Shown: one piece after another, positions 9,969-21,328 of the stretch
Layout of the letters: each line of letters opens with the position of its first letter
How positions within the stretch are numbered: the stretch's first letter is position 1
NCBI GenBank assembly: GCA_021018815.1
Contig: JAITYX010000049.1
Span: forward strand, 496,001-560,000
Length of the DNA stretch: 64,000 bases
Source of the DNA: Talinum fruticosum
Taxonomy: Eukaryota; Streptophyta; Magnoliopsida; Caryophyllales; Talinaceae
Direction of reading: 5' to 3'
Program-made: the position numbers and the translations under genes
Notes under the pieces: generated by a model
What the model saw: only the letters and a program-made list of their open reading frames with translations
The model's database searches: none
Told to the model about the DNA's origin: nothing

Positions 9969-10260
9969 ATAAATGATTTCATTGAACTATGACCTTTCTC
10001 ACTCGACCTACGAAGCAACAATTATCGACTGTTGAGTCTCCCTGCGAGTAATGGCTAGTTTTCCAAGCAGTTTTCTTCCAACGACTAGTTCTTTTGACTA
10101 TTTATGTAATAGAGAGAGAGCGGAGAAAGAATTTTTGAAAACATTTATGAGATTCTCCATTTATCTAGAGATGATCCCGGAATTTTGAAATCCATTTTGC
10201 TAAAAGTTTGAGTCCGACTTGGTAATGTGTCCGAGTGACTCGGAAAACACTTAGAAAGTT

Positions 10261-11739
10261 TGAAGACTCAAGACTCGAATTTATATCATTCTGAGTACTA
10301 TCAAGGACTTAGGTACAAACCTAATCCCTCTTGAGTTTTGATTACAAGTCATTCCGAGTAATATAGAAACTACTTCATATGTTTTCATTTGATTCCGATC
10401 GACTTAAAATACCCATTCTTGTTCATCAACTCACACCGATGTTTCGAGTCACTCGGATACCACTTAGATTTATTGCATGTTCAAATAATCTCTCTAACAC
10501 TTTTAATCTAAGTTCTAACTTCATTTTCTAAGGTAAAGTGAATTACAATGTTAATTCATCTTTTAAGTCAGCATGTGTGTTCGAGTATTATTTGTCTAGA
10601 TCAAGTATTTATACTCCGATATGTTTCTCTATAACTTGATCTTTCGTAAGACCGACTCTGTTGGATTCTCGGTGTAATGAATTTTAGACTCGGAAAATTC
10701 CACTTCTCCAGGCCAAAGATAATTTTGCACTTAATTATCTTAATTAAATTATTATCTCGTGCCTAATCTTGGACCAAAGTATTTTATACTTTAAGAACCA
10801 AAATTGTTTACTTTTGTAGGTTATCTAAACGAGGTTATCCTATTTTTGAATTACAAAAGTAACCGGCTTCAAGTTGTCAATCACCAGCAGACAAGGCTTT
10901 CCTACTTCGAATAAGGCTCGGACGGTGTGTCGGGGTTGTATGTTTCCAAAACTGGAAATCTTTAACGCCAAGCTCAACGGTGGTTTCCACGTTACTTTTC
11001 GGACACCACCGGTTGACTGGAGTACCTTTTCGAGTCAAGAGCCATTGCACAACGTTTACATCTCAACGGATCTTTTCTGAGTGACTCGGAAGAACTGTTA
11101 CAACGAGTCACAAAGGACTTCTATTCGGAAGATAGTCACAACGGCTAATTTGCTTGGTCATCTATAAATAGAAGCCAACTCTCAAGACTTGAGGATTGCT
11201 TGGAATTATTCCTAAACACATTACTTAAGGAAAAGTCATTGTATTCATATTCAATCTTCTATTTACAACTCCCAACTTGTAATTCATACTTTCTAAGTTG
11301 TAAAGTCCAGATCACATACTCTTTCTTACTTTCCGAGTAAGGTCCCTTGACCGAGCCGTAAGGGTTAACTCAGCTTAGTTGTCCCTAGCTGTAAAGGTTA
11401 GCTCAATTAGGAAGTACTAGATCGGTTAAGGGAACTTCGAGTCTAGGAAAACTCTGTTAGGAATTGTTTAAGAGAGCAATTCTGGTTGAGTCGATCTACT
11501 ATATTTTATGGATTCAAAATAGTGGATTTGACTTGTTGGTTGGATTAGCACCGGCCTTGCTTTTCCGCCCTGGGAGGGTTTCCATGTATATGTGAGTTCA
11601 AACTTTTCCGAGTCCAATGTAGACTCGGATTGTCTTGATTATTCCTTTCAAGCTTTAATCTTCCAAGTTTGTTAAAATTTCCTCATCACCCTATTAACCC
11701 CCTCTAGGGTAACTAAGACTCTCCAAGAGAAAACCTTCG
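10261..11739 (+). repeat. 5' LTR of element A
   Basis: Begins TGAAGACTC like the C LTRs and ends AAACCTTCG next to the PBS (canonical end CCTTCA). About 1.48 kb. It contains a TATA box at 11163-11171, an AACGG-rich stretch upstream of it, and the block CCCTCTAGGGT near the 3' end that all SIRE-like LTRs here share. The left flank is AAGTT. Confidence 0.88.
11163..11171 (+). promoter_or_regulatory. TATA box of the element A LTR
   Basis: TATAAATAG, same context (GGTCATC before, GAAGCC after) as in both C LTRs. Confidence 0.75.
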
Positions 11740-11740
11740 A

Positions 11741-11758
11741 TTAGTATCGAGCTTAGCC
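11741..11758 (+). other. Primer binding site of element A
   Basis: TTAGTATCGAGCTTAGCC follows the LTR by one base. It is a mutated form of TTGGTATCGAGCCTAGCC in C, itself close to the TGGTATCAGAGCC word complementary to the initiator-Met tRNA 3' end. Confidence 0.65.
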
Positions 11759-11798
11759 TTTTAGAAAGGATCTAACAATCCAAAGGTCTAAAGATCAA

Positions 11799-12700
11799 AT
11801 GGCTTAGAACAATGGAGAGTTCGAAGAAGAAAGATCTTCCAAGCAAACCACCAAAGTTCAAAGGATCAAATTTCGTACACTAGAAGAAGCTCATGAAATG
11901 GTTTGTACTTGGATCACGATGAAGATGTATGGAACACTAAAAAGAACATTGCGCCGACGGCCTTAGAAAGTAGAGGAGAAAATCTGAGTTCCTCAAATTT
12001 AGAAGAAGATCGCATGACACCCATTGCTCGAGGCTTCAAAAGAATGATGAAGCACAAGAAATGGGAGAAAAGGCCAAGAGAAGAGTTCTATAAGAAAGAT
12101 AAGAACGATAGAAAAGGTAAACACTCATCTCCTTCAAAGTTATCTTTCACTAAGATCTCTCGGTTATTTTCAATGTGGCAGCAAAGATCATATAGTCAAA
12201 GACTGTCCAAGAAGAAAGAGGTACAGAAAGAAGAAGAAGGCTATGATGACAACATGGAGTGATGAAGATTCATCTAAAGAAGATAAAGACTCGAGACGAT
12301 TCAAAATGCCCGATGGCTCTATCGGACTCAAAAGCTAAATCCGAGTCAAACTATGACAACTCGGATAATGAGGAGATAAATCCTCGGGAGGTAATTGAAT
12401 ACTTCCTCATGTTTTCCGAAGTTGATTTAGCCAAATATATTTACACTTTTGGAAGAAAAGTGCAATTTTGATTCTTCACAATACAAAGAACAACTTGAGT
12501 CTCTTACTTCGAGAGCATCGATTTGAAAAATGAATTGGAAAACCGAGACTCACTCTAAGAGAACTCAGGACTAGTACTCATGCTAATGAGACCGAGTCTA
12601 AGAAATTCAGGAGAGAAAATGAGCATATAAAACAAATGCTCAATGAGTCTCAAGAGCTTGTTTTAATATTCACTCAAGGTCAGAAAAACTTTAACATTCT
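11799..12700 (+). pseudogene. gag: gag of element A, internally deleted
   Basis: The ATG is followed at once by a stop (MA*), then NNGEFEEERSS. After the codon for MYG about 540 bp present in C gag are missing, and the code resumes at KRNIAP-like sequence. The later part keeps MTPIARGFKRMMKHKKWEKR and a nucleocapsid zinc knuckle in a shifted frame (CHHC-type pattern in C at 22235-22276). The C-terminal coiled-coil-like Glu/Lys/Leu-rich part continues to about 12700. It cannot make a working capsid. Confidence 0.85.
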
Positions 12701-13210
12701 CTTAGGTTCTCAATGTGTCTCCTTCAGAAAGGAAGGACTTGGTTTTAATAGAGAGGAGGAATCAAATTCCTACTAAGATCTTTTCAAAAAGGACTCCAGA
12801 ACTGTTAAGTTCAGTAAGGCCGAGCATGGTCTTATTCATAAGAATGAAAGAAGGACTCGAGCCCGGACCAGCTTACAGGAGAGAACCTTCACCACTAGTT
12901 TATAAAAGAAAAGATTTTCAAAAGAAAGAGACACGAGACTCAGTTTTCTAAAAGGAAGACTCAAAATCATACCAAAACCAAAGTAATTTAAATATGGGTC
13001 ACCAAAAGTCTTCTTCCTCGAAAAGGACCACGGTAAAGGGAGTTACTGGGGTCATTAGAGGAAGTGAGAAGGGTTAGTGTGTTTCGACTTGCGGGTAACT
13101 CAAAAAAGACAAAAGGTCATTGGTACGTAGACGAGTGGATGTTCACGCCGTATGTCAGGAGATTCAAGACTCTTTTCCGAGAGTTAGAAAACTACAAAGG
13201 AGGCAAAGTC
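12701..13210 (+). pseudogene. Gag-protease junction of element A, truncated
   Basis: Words shared with C, E and G: GSQCVSFRKEGLGFNREEE, KFSKAEHG, and a degenerate protease start at about 13117 (GHWYVDEWMFTPYV, against YLDSGCSRHM in C), so the D-S-G triad is not readable. It ends at GGKVT, where the element is broken. Confidence 0.8.
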
Positions 13211-13250
13211 ACTTAGAGGTTTAGTGAAAATATCAGCTAATTGAAATTTT
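13211..13250 (-). mobile_element. Short piece of element X pol 3' end
   Basis: On the minus strand this matches the last codons of RNase H (equivalent to about 17360-17392 in B). It is wedged between the break of A and the B LTR. It shows that X continued here before A and B inserted. Confidence 0.65.
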
Positions 13251-14681
13251 TGAAGGTTCGATCGTAGAGATTCTAAGTCATCCTAGAGGGGGTGCATAGG
13301 GTGATGACGAAAACTAAATAATTTTTGCACTAATACAAACAAAAGCATATTCCGAGTCTAGAATGGACTCGTAAAGGTAATAACATAGATATACGTGGAA
13401 ACCCTCCCGGGGTAGAAAACCACTGGACGTTGCTAATCTAAGCACTAAGTCAAATCCACTATTTTGAATCCATAATATACAAAGGACTAACTCAAACAGA
13501 ATTACTCTCTTAAACAATTCCTTAAAATGTTTTCCTAGACTCAAAAGTTTCCTTATTTGATCTAGTACTTCCTGACCGAGGTAATCTTTACAATAAGGGA
13601 AAACCGAGCTGAGTTAACCCTTACAGCTCAGTCAAGGGACTTACTAAGAAAGCAAGAGAAGTATGTAATTGATTACAAGACTTTCATTACAACTCGAGAG
13701 AATATTAAATACATAATTGGAGTTGTAAGTAGAAGATTGAGTAAGAATGAATCTAATAATAGGTTCAACAATAATTCCGACAACTTCAAGTCTTGCAAAT
13801 TGGCTTTTATTTATTGACCCCGTGGAGAGTGACCGTTGAGGCTTGTTTCTGGATCGAAGTCTTGACTAGCCATTATAACGAGCTATTTTGAGTAACTCGG
13901 AAAAGATCCATTGGGATGTGAACGTTCTGCAACATGCTCTTGGCTCCAAAAGATTATCCAATCACTTGGTAGTGACTGAAAACGTGGTGGAACTAACCGT
14001 TAGACATAGAGTTGGAGTTTTCCAATTTTGGAAACAAACAACCATGACACGGTGTCTAAGCCTTGTCTAGAAGTAGTCGAAACATGTGTGCTAGTGGTTA
14101 ACGGCTAGAAGCCAATTGCTTTTGAAATTCAAAAAATAGATTATCCTTGTTTGAATAACCTATAAAAGCAAACCACATTGGTTCTCAAAGTATAAAATAC
14201 TTTTGTCCAAGATTCGACATAGTTAATAATTAAATTAGAGTAAATAAATACGTAATTATCTTTGGTCTAGAAGAATGGAATTTTTTGAGTCTAGTATTCA
14301 ATGTACTCAAGTTCCATCTTGAGTCAATTCTAAAAATGACCAAGTTAGAAAGAGAAAAACATAAGAGTATAAGAACTTGATCTGTTCAAATAATTCTCAA
14401 GGAAATAAATTGACTTAGAATAAAGAATTAACGCTATAATTTACTCGTGTTGAAATACAAAGTAAGTGCTCATAATAAAAGTGTTAGAGAAATTATTCGA
14501 GCATGCGATGATTCCGAGTGATGTCCGAGTGAGTCACAAATACCAAGTGTAGGAGATATGTAATAAATCACTTTCCGAGTTAGTAAGAATATAATGAAAA
14601 CTTAGATAGGACTTTCCATAAGATGTAGAATGACTTAGAATTAAAAACTAAGAGAGATAGAGATTTATACTTGAGTCTTTA
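13251..14681 (-). repeat. 3' LTR of element B
   Basis: Reads TGAAGGTTCG at the left and GAGTCTTTA at the right on the plus strand, the reverse of the TGAAGACTC...CCTTCA LTR form. A purine tract on the minus strand borders the right end, which identifies it as the 3' LTR. The TATA box is degraded (about 13805). Confidence 0.85.
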
Positions 14682-14694
14682 ATCTCCCCTTTTT
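14682..14694 (-). other. Polypurine tract of element B
   Basis: The minus strand reads AAAAAGGGGAGAT directly before the 3' LTR, the same word as in C and D. It primes plus-strand DNA synthesis in the family. Confidence 0.8.
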
Positions 14695-14949
14695 GATGAA
14701 AGGTGCTCCATACTTAAGATATAAACTTGTTAGTTAAAAACATGAGTTTTCATTGTCAATGATCAAAATAGGAAATAATTTTCTCTCAAGTATCGGAGCA
14801 GAGAGTGACTAGAAATACTTATAAGTTGCAGTTCGGATCATATCATAACTCGGAACAGCTTGTGCTGATAATAAATCGGAGCAAAGAAAGAAAAAATAAA
14901 CAGATTGTATCCTGAGTGAGTAAGTTACAAAATTAAATATCGGAACATC

Positions 14950-16759
14950 AGGGCAAAAAAAAAAAAAAAACTCGAAACAAGTACGCTTAGAAAAATAATA
15001 ATCATTCATTGCTCGGAAAAGGAAGGAACTCCCCTAAACTAAACATCAACTTTTCTATATTTTCTCCCCTAGCATTTCATCAAACGGAGGGACGAAAATA
15101 GCAACTAAATACAACCGATGATGGACAAAAGAAAATAGAAATATAAACAAAGAAAAGAAATGAACTAAGAAGAGGGGGCTTGATGTCCGGAGGAGGAGGG
15201 ACGAGCAATGCACCTGTGCATGTATGCTTGTGTAGATGTGGATGAACAGAGCGATTGCAACATCTGGGACATCCGGAATTTGCTCTATCTTGGTTTTGTG
15301 AACCAAGGGCACATTATCCTCAGGTTCGTCTTCCTCCAAGACACCAGCGGGCTATGCTTCGAGACAACTTCTTTGAATTGACCAACTTCGCCAGCCTCTA
15401 TCGACACACTTAGAGCATGATCCGAGGAGATAAGCTCTTGTTCCGGTTCTTTTGCACCTTGGCCCTCGGGTTGAGCGACCTCTTCTTTTTCTTTGTCCTC
15501 GTCTTCCTTCTTCTTAGCTTCTCCTTCCTCAGCTCGAGCTTCTTCCTTAGCTGCCTCCTTAGCGAGATACCTCAGCTGAGGTAAACTTATCTAGGCTGGA
15601 GGACTCCTCGAAGTATCAGTAGTATCCGAGTCCTCAACAGCTTTCAATCTTCACTCTTGGAGGAGTTGGAGCTGCTCGCTCTATTGCTTGATGTTTTCCT
15701 TGAGCTCGGTCATCAAATCCTGGTTCTCCCGGATCCGAGACCGCACGGTCTTCTAGTTAATAACCAGGTTTTGAAGGACAAACTTGAGAGAGTGAAGAGT
15801 GGTATGAAATTCTTCAGACATAGAAACAATTTTGTCTACCAACTTGGTAAACATAGCAACAGAGGGGGAGGAGGTGGTAAAGAAGTAGAGGACCAACAGA
15901 AGGGGGTGGAAATGCTGGTGTAGTCCGAGTCTAAGTAGGTGGAGGAGAAGGAGGTCTCAACTCGGACCCATGAGCCCGGACACCAGGCTTGACTTCCTGG
16001 TATCCGTACCACAAAAGCTCTTTTCTGCCAATGATAATGGTAGCCTTAGAGATAGAGGTTTGTTATGAGGGGAGGGGACTTTTTTGAAAATAATAGTCAA
16101 AAGGGCTCCAAAGGGAAATAGAGTGAACTTCTTGAAGTGAGCTGGCACGATAGCCATCCGCTTAATGATAAAAGGGAAGAAGTGTACGTTGTAGCCCTCT
16201 AAGATATCGAGTAAAACTTTAAGAATCTTGAAGTTCGGATTCCCTATGTATGAATGATGAGCGAAAAAGGTCCTCGTCAAGATGAAACAAGTGATCTTGC
16301 CTCGGTCTTCATCCGAGTCACTCGAAGTTTTTGCGTGACTCATGAACTTCCTTGGCATACTTTTTGAAGAATTCATCAGCAATCTCAATAAAAGGTATGG
16401 GATTGGAATTGAGAAAAGAGAAGAAACTTTGAAAAGTCTATGAAGAATAGAGAGGTTGTTACGAACAACCTTCTCTAAAACCCTTGAGGTAATAATTCCC
16501 TCGAGTAGGACATGTTTGCGTAGAAATCGGCAACAATTTCTAGGTAAATGAATTTAGTAAAGCACAAATAATTGTAAACCCCGTATTTTTGATGTGCGAC
16601 AACCACTAGAAGGAGGTGGTTAGGAAGAATTTATCATCTAACATAAGGTGTTGGATGACAAAGATTCTTGAAGGATTGGAGGTTCCTTCTTCGAGCATTT
16701 TTGGTGCGGGGATTTTTGGTAGCAGAGCCCAACTCTTGACCTGATCCTTAGTTAGGCAT
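14950..16759 (-). pseudogene. ORF3 of element B, decayed
   Basis: Starts MPN followed by a stop at codon 4, then GSGQELGSATKNPRTK in a readable frame. The central domain carries LLDILEGYNVHFFPFIIKRM and FPFGALLTIIFK (ORF at 15957-16388), the words shared by all ORF3 copies. The Glu-rich C-terminal part follows (about 15480-15560) and the 3' end is T-rich with FFFCPD. Frameshifts are present. Function unknown; see ORF3 of element C. The region 14695-14949 up to the PPT holds nothing recognisable. Confidence 0.75.
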
Positions 16760-17312
16760 GGTGATTGTCGAGAAACAGAGAGAATAAGAAATGAAAGAGA
16801 GTAGAAAGCTTCGAATTGAGAGAGAGCATACGAGTGGGCAGAGATGCTGAGAGTAGAGAGCAAATAAGCAATGAGCAAAGTAAACAAAAGAAGGTAAAGG
16901 GGTGCTATTTATAGCAAAAAGAAATGACCTTCAACCTTCGTTCTAACCCGAATGCCAATGAGCGAGTCTCGAGCAGGTGCGACGTTTTGCACTCCAATGA
17001 CTAGTATTCCAGCGACTTTCTTCCAATGGCTAGATTTCTCAGATTGAAACACGTGGTCGAGAGAGAGAGAGAGAAGAAAGAGTTTCTTAAAAGGATTCCT
17101 AAAATTCTCCATTTATCTAGAGATGATCTCGAAGCTTGATGTCCATTTTGCTCAACAACCGAGTCCGACTCAGTATGATTTCCGAGTGACTAAGAACACT
17201 CGGAAAACTAATAACTCACAGACTTAGTCTCACTTTGTTAACTGATCCATTCATTATAAAAAACACATAACACATAATTATGCAAGGATAATTCACTTAA
17301 TAAATCACATAA
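16760..17312 (-). promoter_or_regulatory. pol-ORF3 spacer of element B with TATA box and GA tract
   Basis: Non-coding on both strands. The minus strand has CTATAAATAG at 16905-16914, about 150 bp before ORF3, and a CT tract (plus strand GA, 17059-17074) about 150 bp further upstream. The same arrangement occurs in X, C, D and E. Confidence 0.5.
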
Positions 17313-18690
17313 TCATGCATTAATCATACCAAGCTCATTTTGACTTAGTATGATTTCGAGTGGCTTAATGAAAATATCAGCTAACTGAAATTTTGTAGGA
17401 ATGAATTCAAGTTCAATATCTCCTTTCTCATAGTGGTCTCTTAGAAAATGATACCTGACCTTAATATGCTTTGTCATTGAGTGCTCGGACTAGATTCTTG
17501 ATAATGCTAATTGCACTCGATGGTCACACTTGATTGGGATAGATGTGAATGATAGCCTTAGATCCTTCAAGTGCTGCTTGATCTACAGAATATGAGCACG
17601 AAAGCTCAAGCTGCAATGTCCTCAACCTCTACATTTGATAGAGCAACTGAATTATGTTTCTTTGAAAGCTAAGAGATGAGGGATTGACTAAGAAATCGAC
17701 ATGCTCCCGATGTGCTCTTTCTATCAACTTTGCATCCAGCATAATCAGCATCAAAGTATCTAGTGAGAGTCGGTTCTAAGTCTCTTGAAAACCATAGACC
17801 AAGATTATAAGTCCCTGTAAGATATATGAAAATTCTCTTGACCGTAGTGAGATGTGATTATTTTGGATTAGCTTGAAATCTTGCGCACGAGAAGACACTC
17901 GAATATGATGTCCGGCCTACTAGATATGAGATAAAGTAGAGATCCAATCATACCTCTGTAGAGTTTTTGATCTGCAGCTTTACGTTTCTCATCTAAGTCT
18001 AGTTTCAAACTCGCTACTCATAGGTGTTGTAGCATGCTTCACATCTTCTAGTTTGTACTTCTTAAGAAGCTCCTTGGTATAGTTGGATTGGTGGACATAA
18101 AGGCCCTCCTTATCTTGTTTGATTTATAGGCAAAGAAAGAAGTTGAGTTCTCCCATCATACTCATTTGGAACTCCTATCTCATCACCTCAAAAAACTCTT
18201 GAATAGAGTTTCATTAGTAGCTCCAAAATTATATCATCAACGTAAATCCGAATGATAAGAAAATCTTTCCCCTTGGTTTTTATGAAAAGAGTTTTGTCAA
18301 TCTAACCTCTTTGAAATCATTTTCAATTAAGAAACTGCTCGAGTCTTTCATACCAAGCTCTGGGAGCTTGTTTAAGACCATATAAAGCCTTTTGCAACTT
18401 GAAAAGATGATTTGGAAATTCGAGTTTTCAAATCACTGGGGTTGATCAACATAAAATTCTTCTTGAATGAAAACATTCAGAAAAGTACATTTGACATCCA
18501 TCCGATAAAGCTTGATATTCATGCTAGATGCAAATGCTAATAGGATTCCGATTGCCTCAATCCTAGCAACAGGTGCAAAGGTTTCCCGACAATCAATCTC
18601 TTCCTATTGATTGTAACCTTGAGAAACAAGTCTAGCCTTATTTCGATTACCAACCCTTCCTCATGCAGTTTGTTCTTGAAAACTCCATTG
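17313..18690 (-). pseudogene. pol: RT-RNase H of element B, 5' truncated by internal deletion
   Basis: The minus strand carries the RT words NKLHEEGLV and the palm and connection regions, then Copia RNase H, ending GMINA and a stop at 17313-17315. Several frameshifts interrupt it. The 5' end is fused to the gag start: at 18685-18689 the CCATT (AATGG) microhomology joins the first gag codons to the RT codons for FKNKL. Protease and integrase are therefore absent. Confidence 0.85.
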
Positions 18691-18740
18691 TTTTGAGTGA
18701 TCCGATCATTATACCTTTGGATTGTGAGACCGTGTTGAAA

Positions 18741-18758
18741 GGCTTGGCTCGATACCAA
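18741..18758 (-). other. Primer binding site of element B
   Basis: The minus strand reads TTGGTATCGAGCCAAGCC one base inside the 5' LTR. It is the same initiator-Met-like word as in A, C and G. Confidence 0.75.
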
Positions 18759-18759
18759 T

Positions 18760-19700
18760 TGAAGGTTAGCTCTTGGAGAGGTTAAGTCACCCTGGAGGGA
18801 GTGAATAGGGTGATGGAAGATTTTTAGAAAATACAAACTGTTTTGCACATAAAAGACTTAGAAAATAATTCCGAGTTTAGATTGGACTCAAAAAGTATAA
18901 TACACCAAAAAATACGTGGAAACCCTCCCGGGGCAGAAAACCACATACAATGCTAGTCCAATTACCAAGTCAAATCCACTATTTTGAAAGCACAAAATAT
19001 AAGGACTAACTCTCTACAGAATTGCTCCCTTAGACAATTCAAATACAAGTTTTCTTAAACTCGAAATTTTGTTATTTGATCTAGTACTTCCTAACCGAGA
19101 GACCCTTTAAAATTAGGGACAATTGAGATGAGTTAACTCTTACAGCTCAGTCAAGGGACTAAGAAGAAAGTAGAAAGAGTAGAAGTGATTATAAGACTTT
19201 CTTTACAACTTAGAAAGTAAGACTTACAGAATTGGAGTTGTAAGTTGAAGATTAAGTGAGCACTAAGTAAGTGTTAAGCAATATGTTCAACAATCGTCAA
19301 GTCCTCTAGAGTGTCTTCTATTTATACATAGTAGGACAAATTAACCGTTGAGGCTTGTTACGGGATCGGTGAGCTTCAATAATCATTGTACTGACTAGTC
19401 CGAGTCACTGGAAAAAGATTTATTGAATGTGAACGTTGTGTGGTGGTCCTTGGCCAAAAATTACTCTGCCCCTCTAGTTTTAGCTGAATTATGGGGTGGA
19501 AACAACCGTTGGACTCAAAGTTGAAGTTTACTCGGATTTGGAAACAAACAACCACGACACGAGTGTTTGAGCCATGTCCGGAAATGTTGCTTTTCTATCT
19601 GTTGTTGTTTAACGGCTAAAAATCGGTTGCTTGTGCATTTTAAAAATAAATTAGGCTTGTTTAATCAACCTGCAAAAGAAAATCAATGTGGCACTCAAGG
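18760..19700 (-). repeat. 5' LTR of element B, first piece
   Basis: Starts TGAAGGTTAGC next to the PBS. It is interrupted after GCACTCAAGG by element C and continues at 30607. The CAAGG at its end is one copy of C's target duplication. Confidence 0.88.
19696..19700. other. Target site duplication of element C, left copy (right copy 30602-30606)
   Basis: CAAGG borders the left C LTR (TGAAGACTC) and the right C LTR (ACCTTCA). A 5-bp duplication is the Copia standard and confirms both borders. Confidence 0.92.
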
Positions 19701-21270
19701 TGAAGACTCGGACACTCGCTCAATACTTTTCCGAGTTGTATAAAAGGAATCGGTATCACAATCTCGTACTTATAGAGTTTTGATTTGAAGGCATTCTCTG
19801 TATCTTAGAAACTTTTCCGAGTAACATGGTATCTTCTCTCAGTGATATAGCTTTCACTTCATGTATTTCGTGCTTATCCTTGAGTGACTCGAAACCCGAT
19901 ACTTTGTTACGAGTCCCTCATCACTCGGATATATCGCATGTTGAATAGACTGGTATTCCGCTCACATATGACTCCTTTCTATAAGGTCTATCTTGTTGAA
20001 GTCGGTACTCCCGATCTGTTTCATGCTTAGTCTATATCAAGGTATATCACTCGATGTTCTTTACTTAACTTGATTCTTTGCTCGAGACTAGCTCTAATGG
20101 AATTTTGAGCTACATGGATATTAGACTCGGAAAATTCCATTTCGTTTCGACTCGGATAATCGGTTGCTTAATTATAGTAATTATTTTATTATACTGTGTC
20201 TAATCTTGGACCAAAGTATTTTATACTTTGAGAACCAAAATTGATTTACTTTTGTAGGTTATTGAAACGAGGATACGTTTTCGAAATATAAAAGTAACCG
20301 GCTTCAAAATGTCAAATCACCAGCAGACATGGCTTTTCACCTTCTCTCGCTCCAGTCCCGAGAAGATTGTGTCGGGGCTGTCTATTTCCAAATCTGGAAA
20401 AGCTGGAACGATAAGCTTAACGATGGTTTCCACCTTATCTTTCAAGACACCGCCGAGTGGTTTTGGGACTTCCAAGAGAGTTTAAACCGTTGTCCAACGT
20501 TCACATTTCAACGGATACTTTCCGAGTGACTCAAAAGCTTACGTCAACGGTCATAGAGGACTCTCGGTCAGCGAGATGAAGATAACGGCTACTCTGCCTG
20601 GTCATCTATAAATAGAATCCACCTCACAAGACTTGAAGATTGCCGAACATATTGTTTATACACGTACTTGAACAAAGTCATTGTATTCATTTACAATCTT
20701 CTACTTACAACTCCTACTCGTAATTCTTTACTTTACGAGTTGTAAGGTCTTGTACTCGATTACAAACACTTTCTTACTTTCTCTGTAAGGTCCCTTGACT
20801 AAGCTATAAGGGTTAACTCGGCTTAGTTGTCCCTAGTCTGTAAGGGTTATCTCAGCTAGGAAGTACTAGATCGAGATAAGGGAATTTCTAAGTCTAAGAA
20901 AACTTGTAAAGAGTTGTCTAAGGGAGCAACTCGGGTTCGATCGGTTCACGGTATTTTTGGACTTAAAATAGTGGATTTGACTTCGTGCTTGGATTAGCAC
21001 GGTCCGTGGTTTTCCGCCCAGGGGGTTTCCATGTAATCTCTAAGTGTTATCTTTCCGAGTTCATTCTAGACTCGGACCGTGTTATAGCTCCTGCTTAACT
21101 TACTTATTTATTCGTGATAGCTTTTACGAGTCCAAACTTTTCGACCTGCTGATTGACTCGGAACTCGTCTCTGTCTCATCTTTGACAAAAGAGCTAAAGT
21201 TTCCATGAAAAACTTCCATCACCCTATCACCCCCTCTAGGGTGACTCGGACTCTCCCGAGCAAACCTTCA
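19701..21270 (+). repeat. 5' LTR of element C
   Basis: TGAAGACTCGG to ACCTTCA, about 1.57 kb, aligning along its length with the 3' LTR. U3 contains palindromic CCGAGTGACTC-type words and several AACGG words shortly before the TATA box. U5 ends with the CCCCCTCTAGGGTGACTCGG block. Confidence 0.93.
20607..20615 (+). promoter_or_regulatory. TATA box of the element C 5' LTR
   Basis: TATAAATAG preceded by AACGGCTACTCTGCC. The 3' LTR has the same at 29928-29936. It would start genomic RNA near 20640. Confidence 0.8.
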
Positions 21271-21271
21271 A

Positions 21272-21289
21272 TTGGTATCGAGCCTAGCC
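21272..21289 (+). other. Primer binding site of element C
   Basis: TTGGTATCGAGCCTAGCC one base after the LTR. It differs by one missing base from TGGTATCAGAGCC, the initiator-Met tRNA complement normally used by plant Copia elements. All SIRE-like copies here share the variant. Confidence 0.8.
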
Positions 21290-21328
21290 TTTCGAAAGGA
21301 TCTAACCATCCAAAGGTCTAAAGATCAA

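Larger units (their letters stand above)
9682..10260 (-). mobile_element. Element X: SIRE-like Copia fragment (ORF3 start and its spacer)
   Basis: The minus strand reads the first ORF3 codons and then, upstream, the spacer known from elements B to E: a TATA box, a GA tract at 10111-10120 and the block TTATGAGATTCTCCATTTAT. It is cut on the left by the CACTA end and on the right by element A. A further piece of X (pol C-terminal end) follows at 13211-13250. Confidence 0.8.
10261..13210 (+). mobile_element. Element A: SIRE-like Copia retrotransposon, 5' half
   Basis: Contains 5' LTR, initiator-Met-type PBS, gag with a large internal gap, and protease. It was inserted into element X in opposite orientation. 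The 3' half is missing: at about 13210 the plus-strand protease code joins minus-strand RNase H code of X across a CACT microhomology. About 140 bp of X is also lost at this point, so a deletion removed the A 3' half and its right flank. No right-hand target duplication can be tested. Confidence 0.85.
13251..19700 (-). mobile_element. Element B: SIRE-like Copia retrotransposon, left part (continues at 30607-31090)
   Basis: On the minus strand it has 5' LTR, PBS, a gag stub fused to RT, RNase H, spacer, ORF3, PPT and 3' LTR. The 5' LTR is split by element C. The outer flanks do not match (ATTTT left, TTCGC right), so the two ends may come from different insertions joined by recombination. About 3.5 kb of gag, protease and integrase is missing compared with C. 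Confidence 0.85.

Noticed and set aside
21272..21289. Possible tRNA-related gene at TGGTATCGAGCC
   Set aside because: Only the short 3'-end complement is present; position next to the LTR identifies it as a primer binding site.
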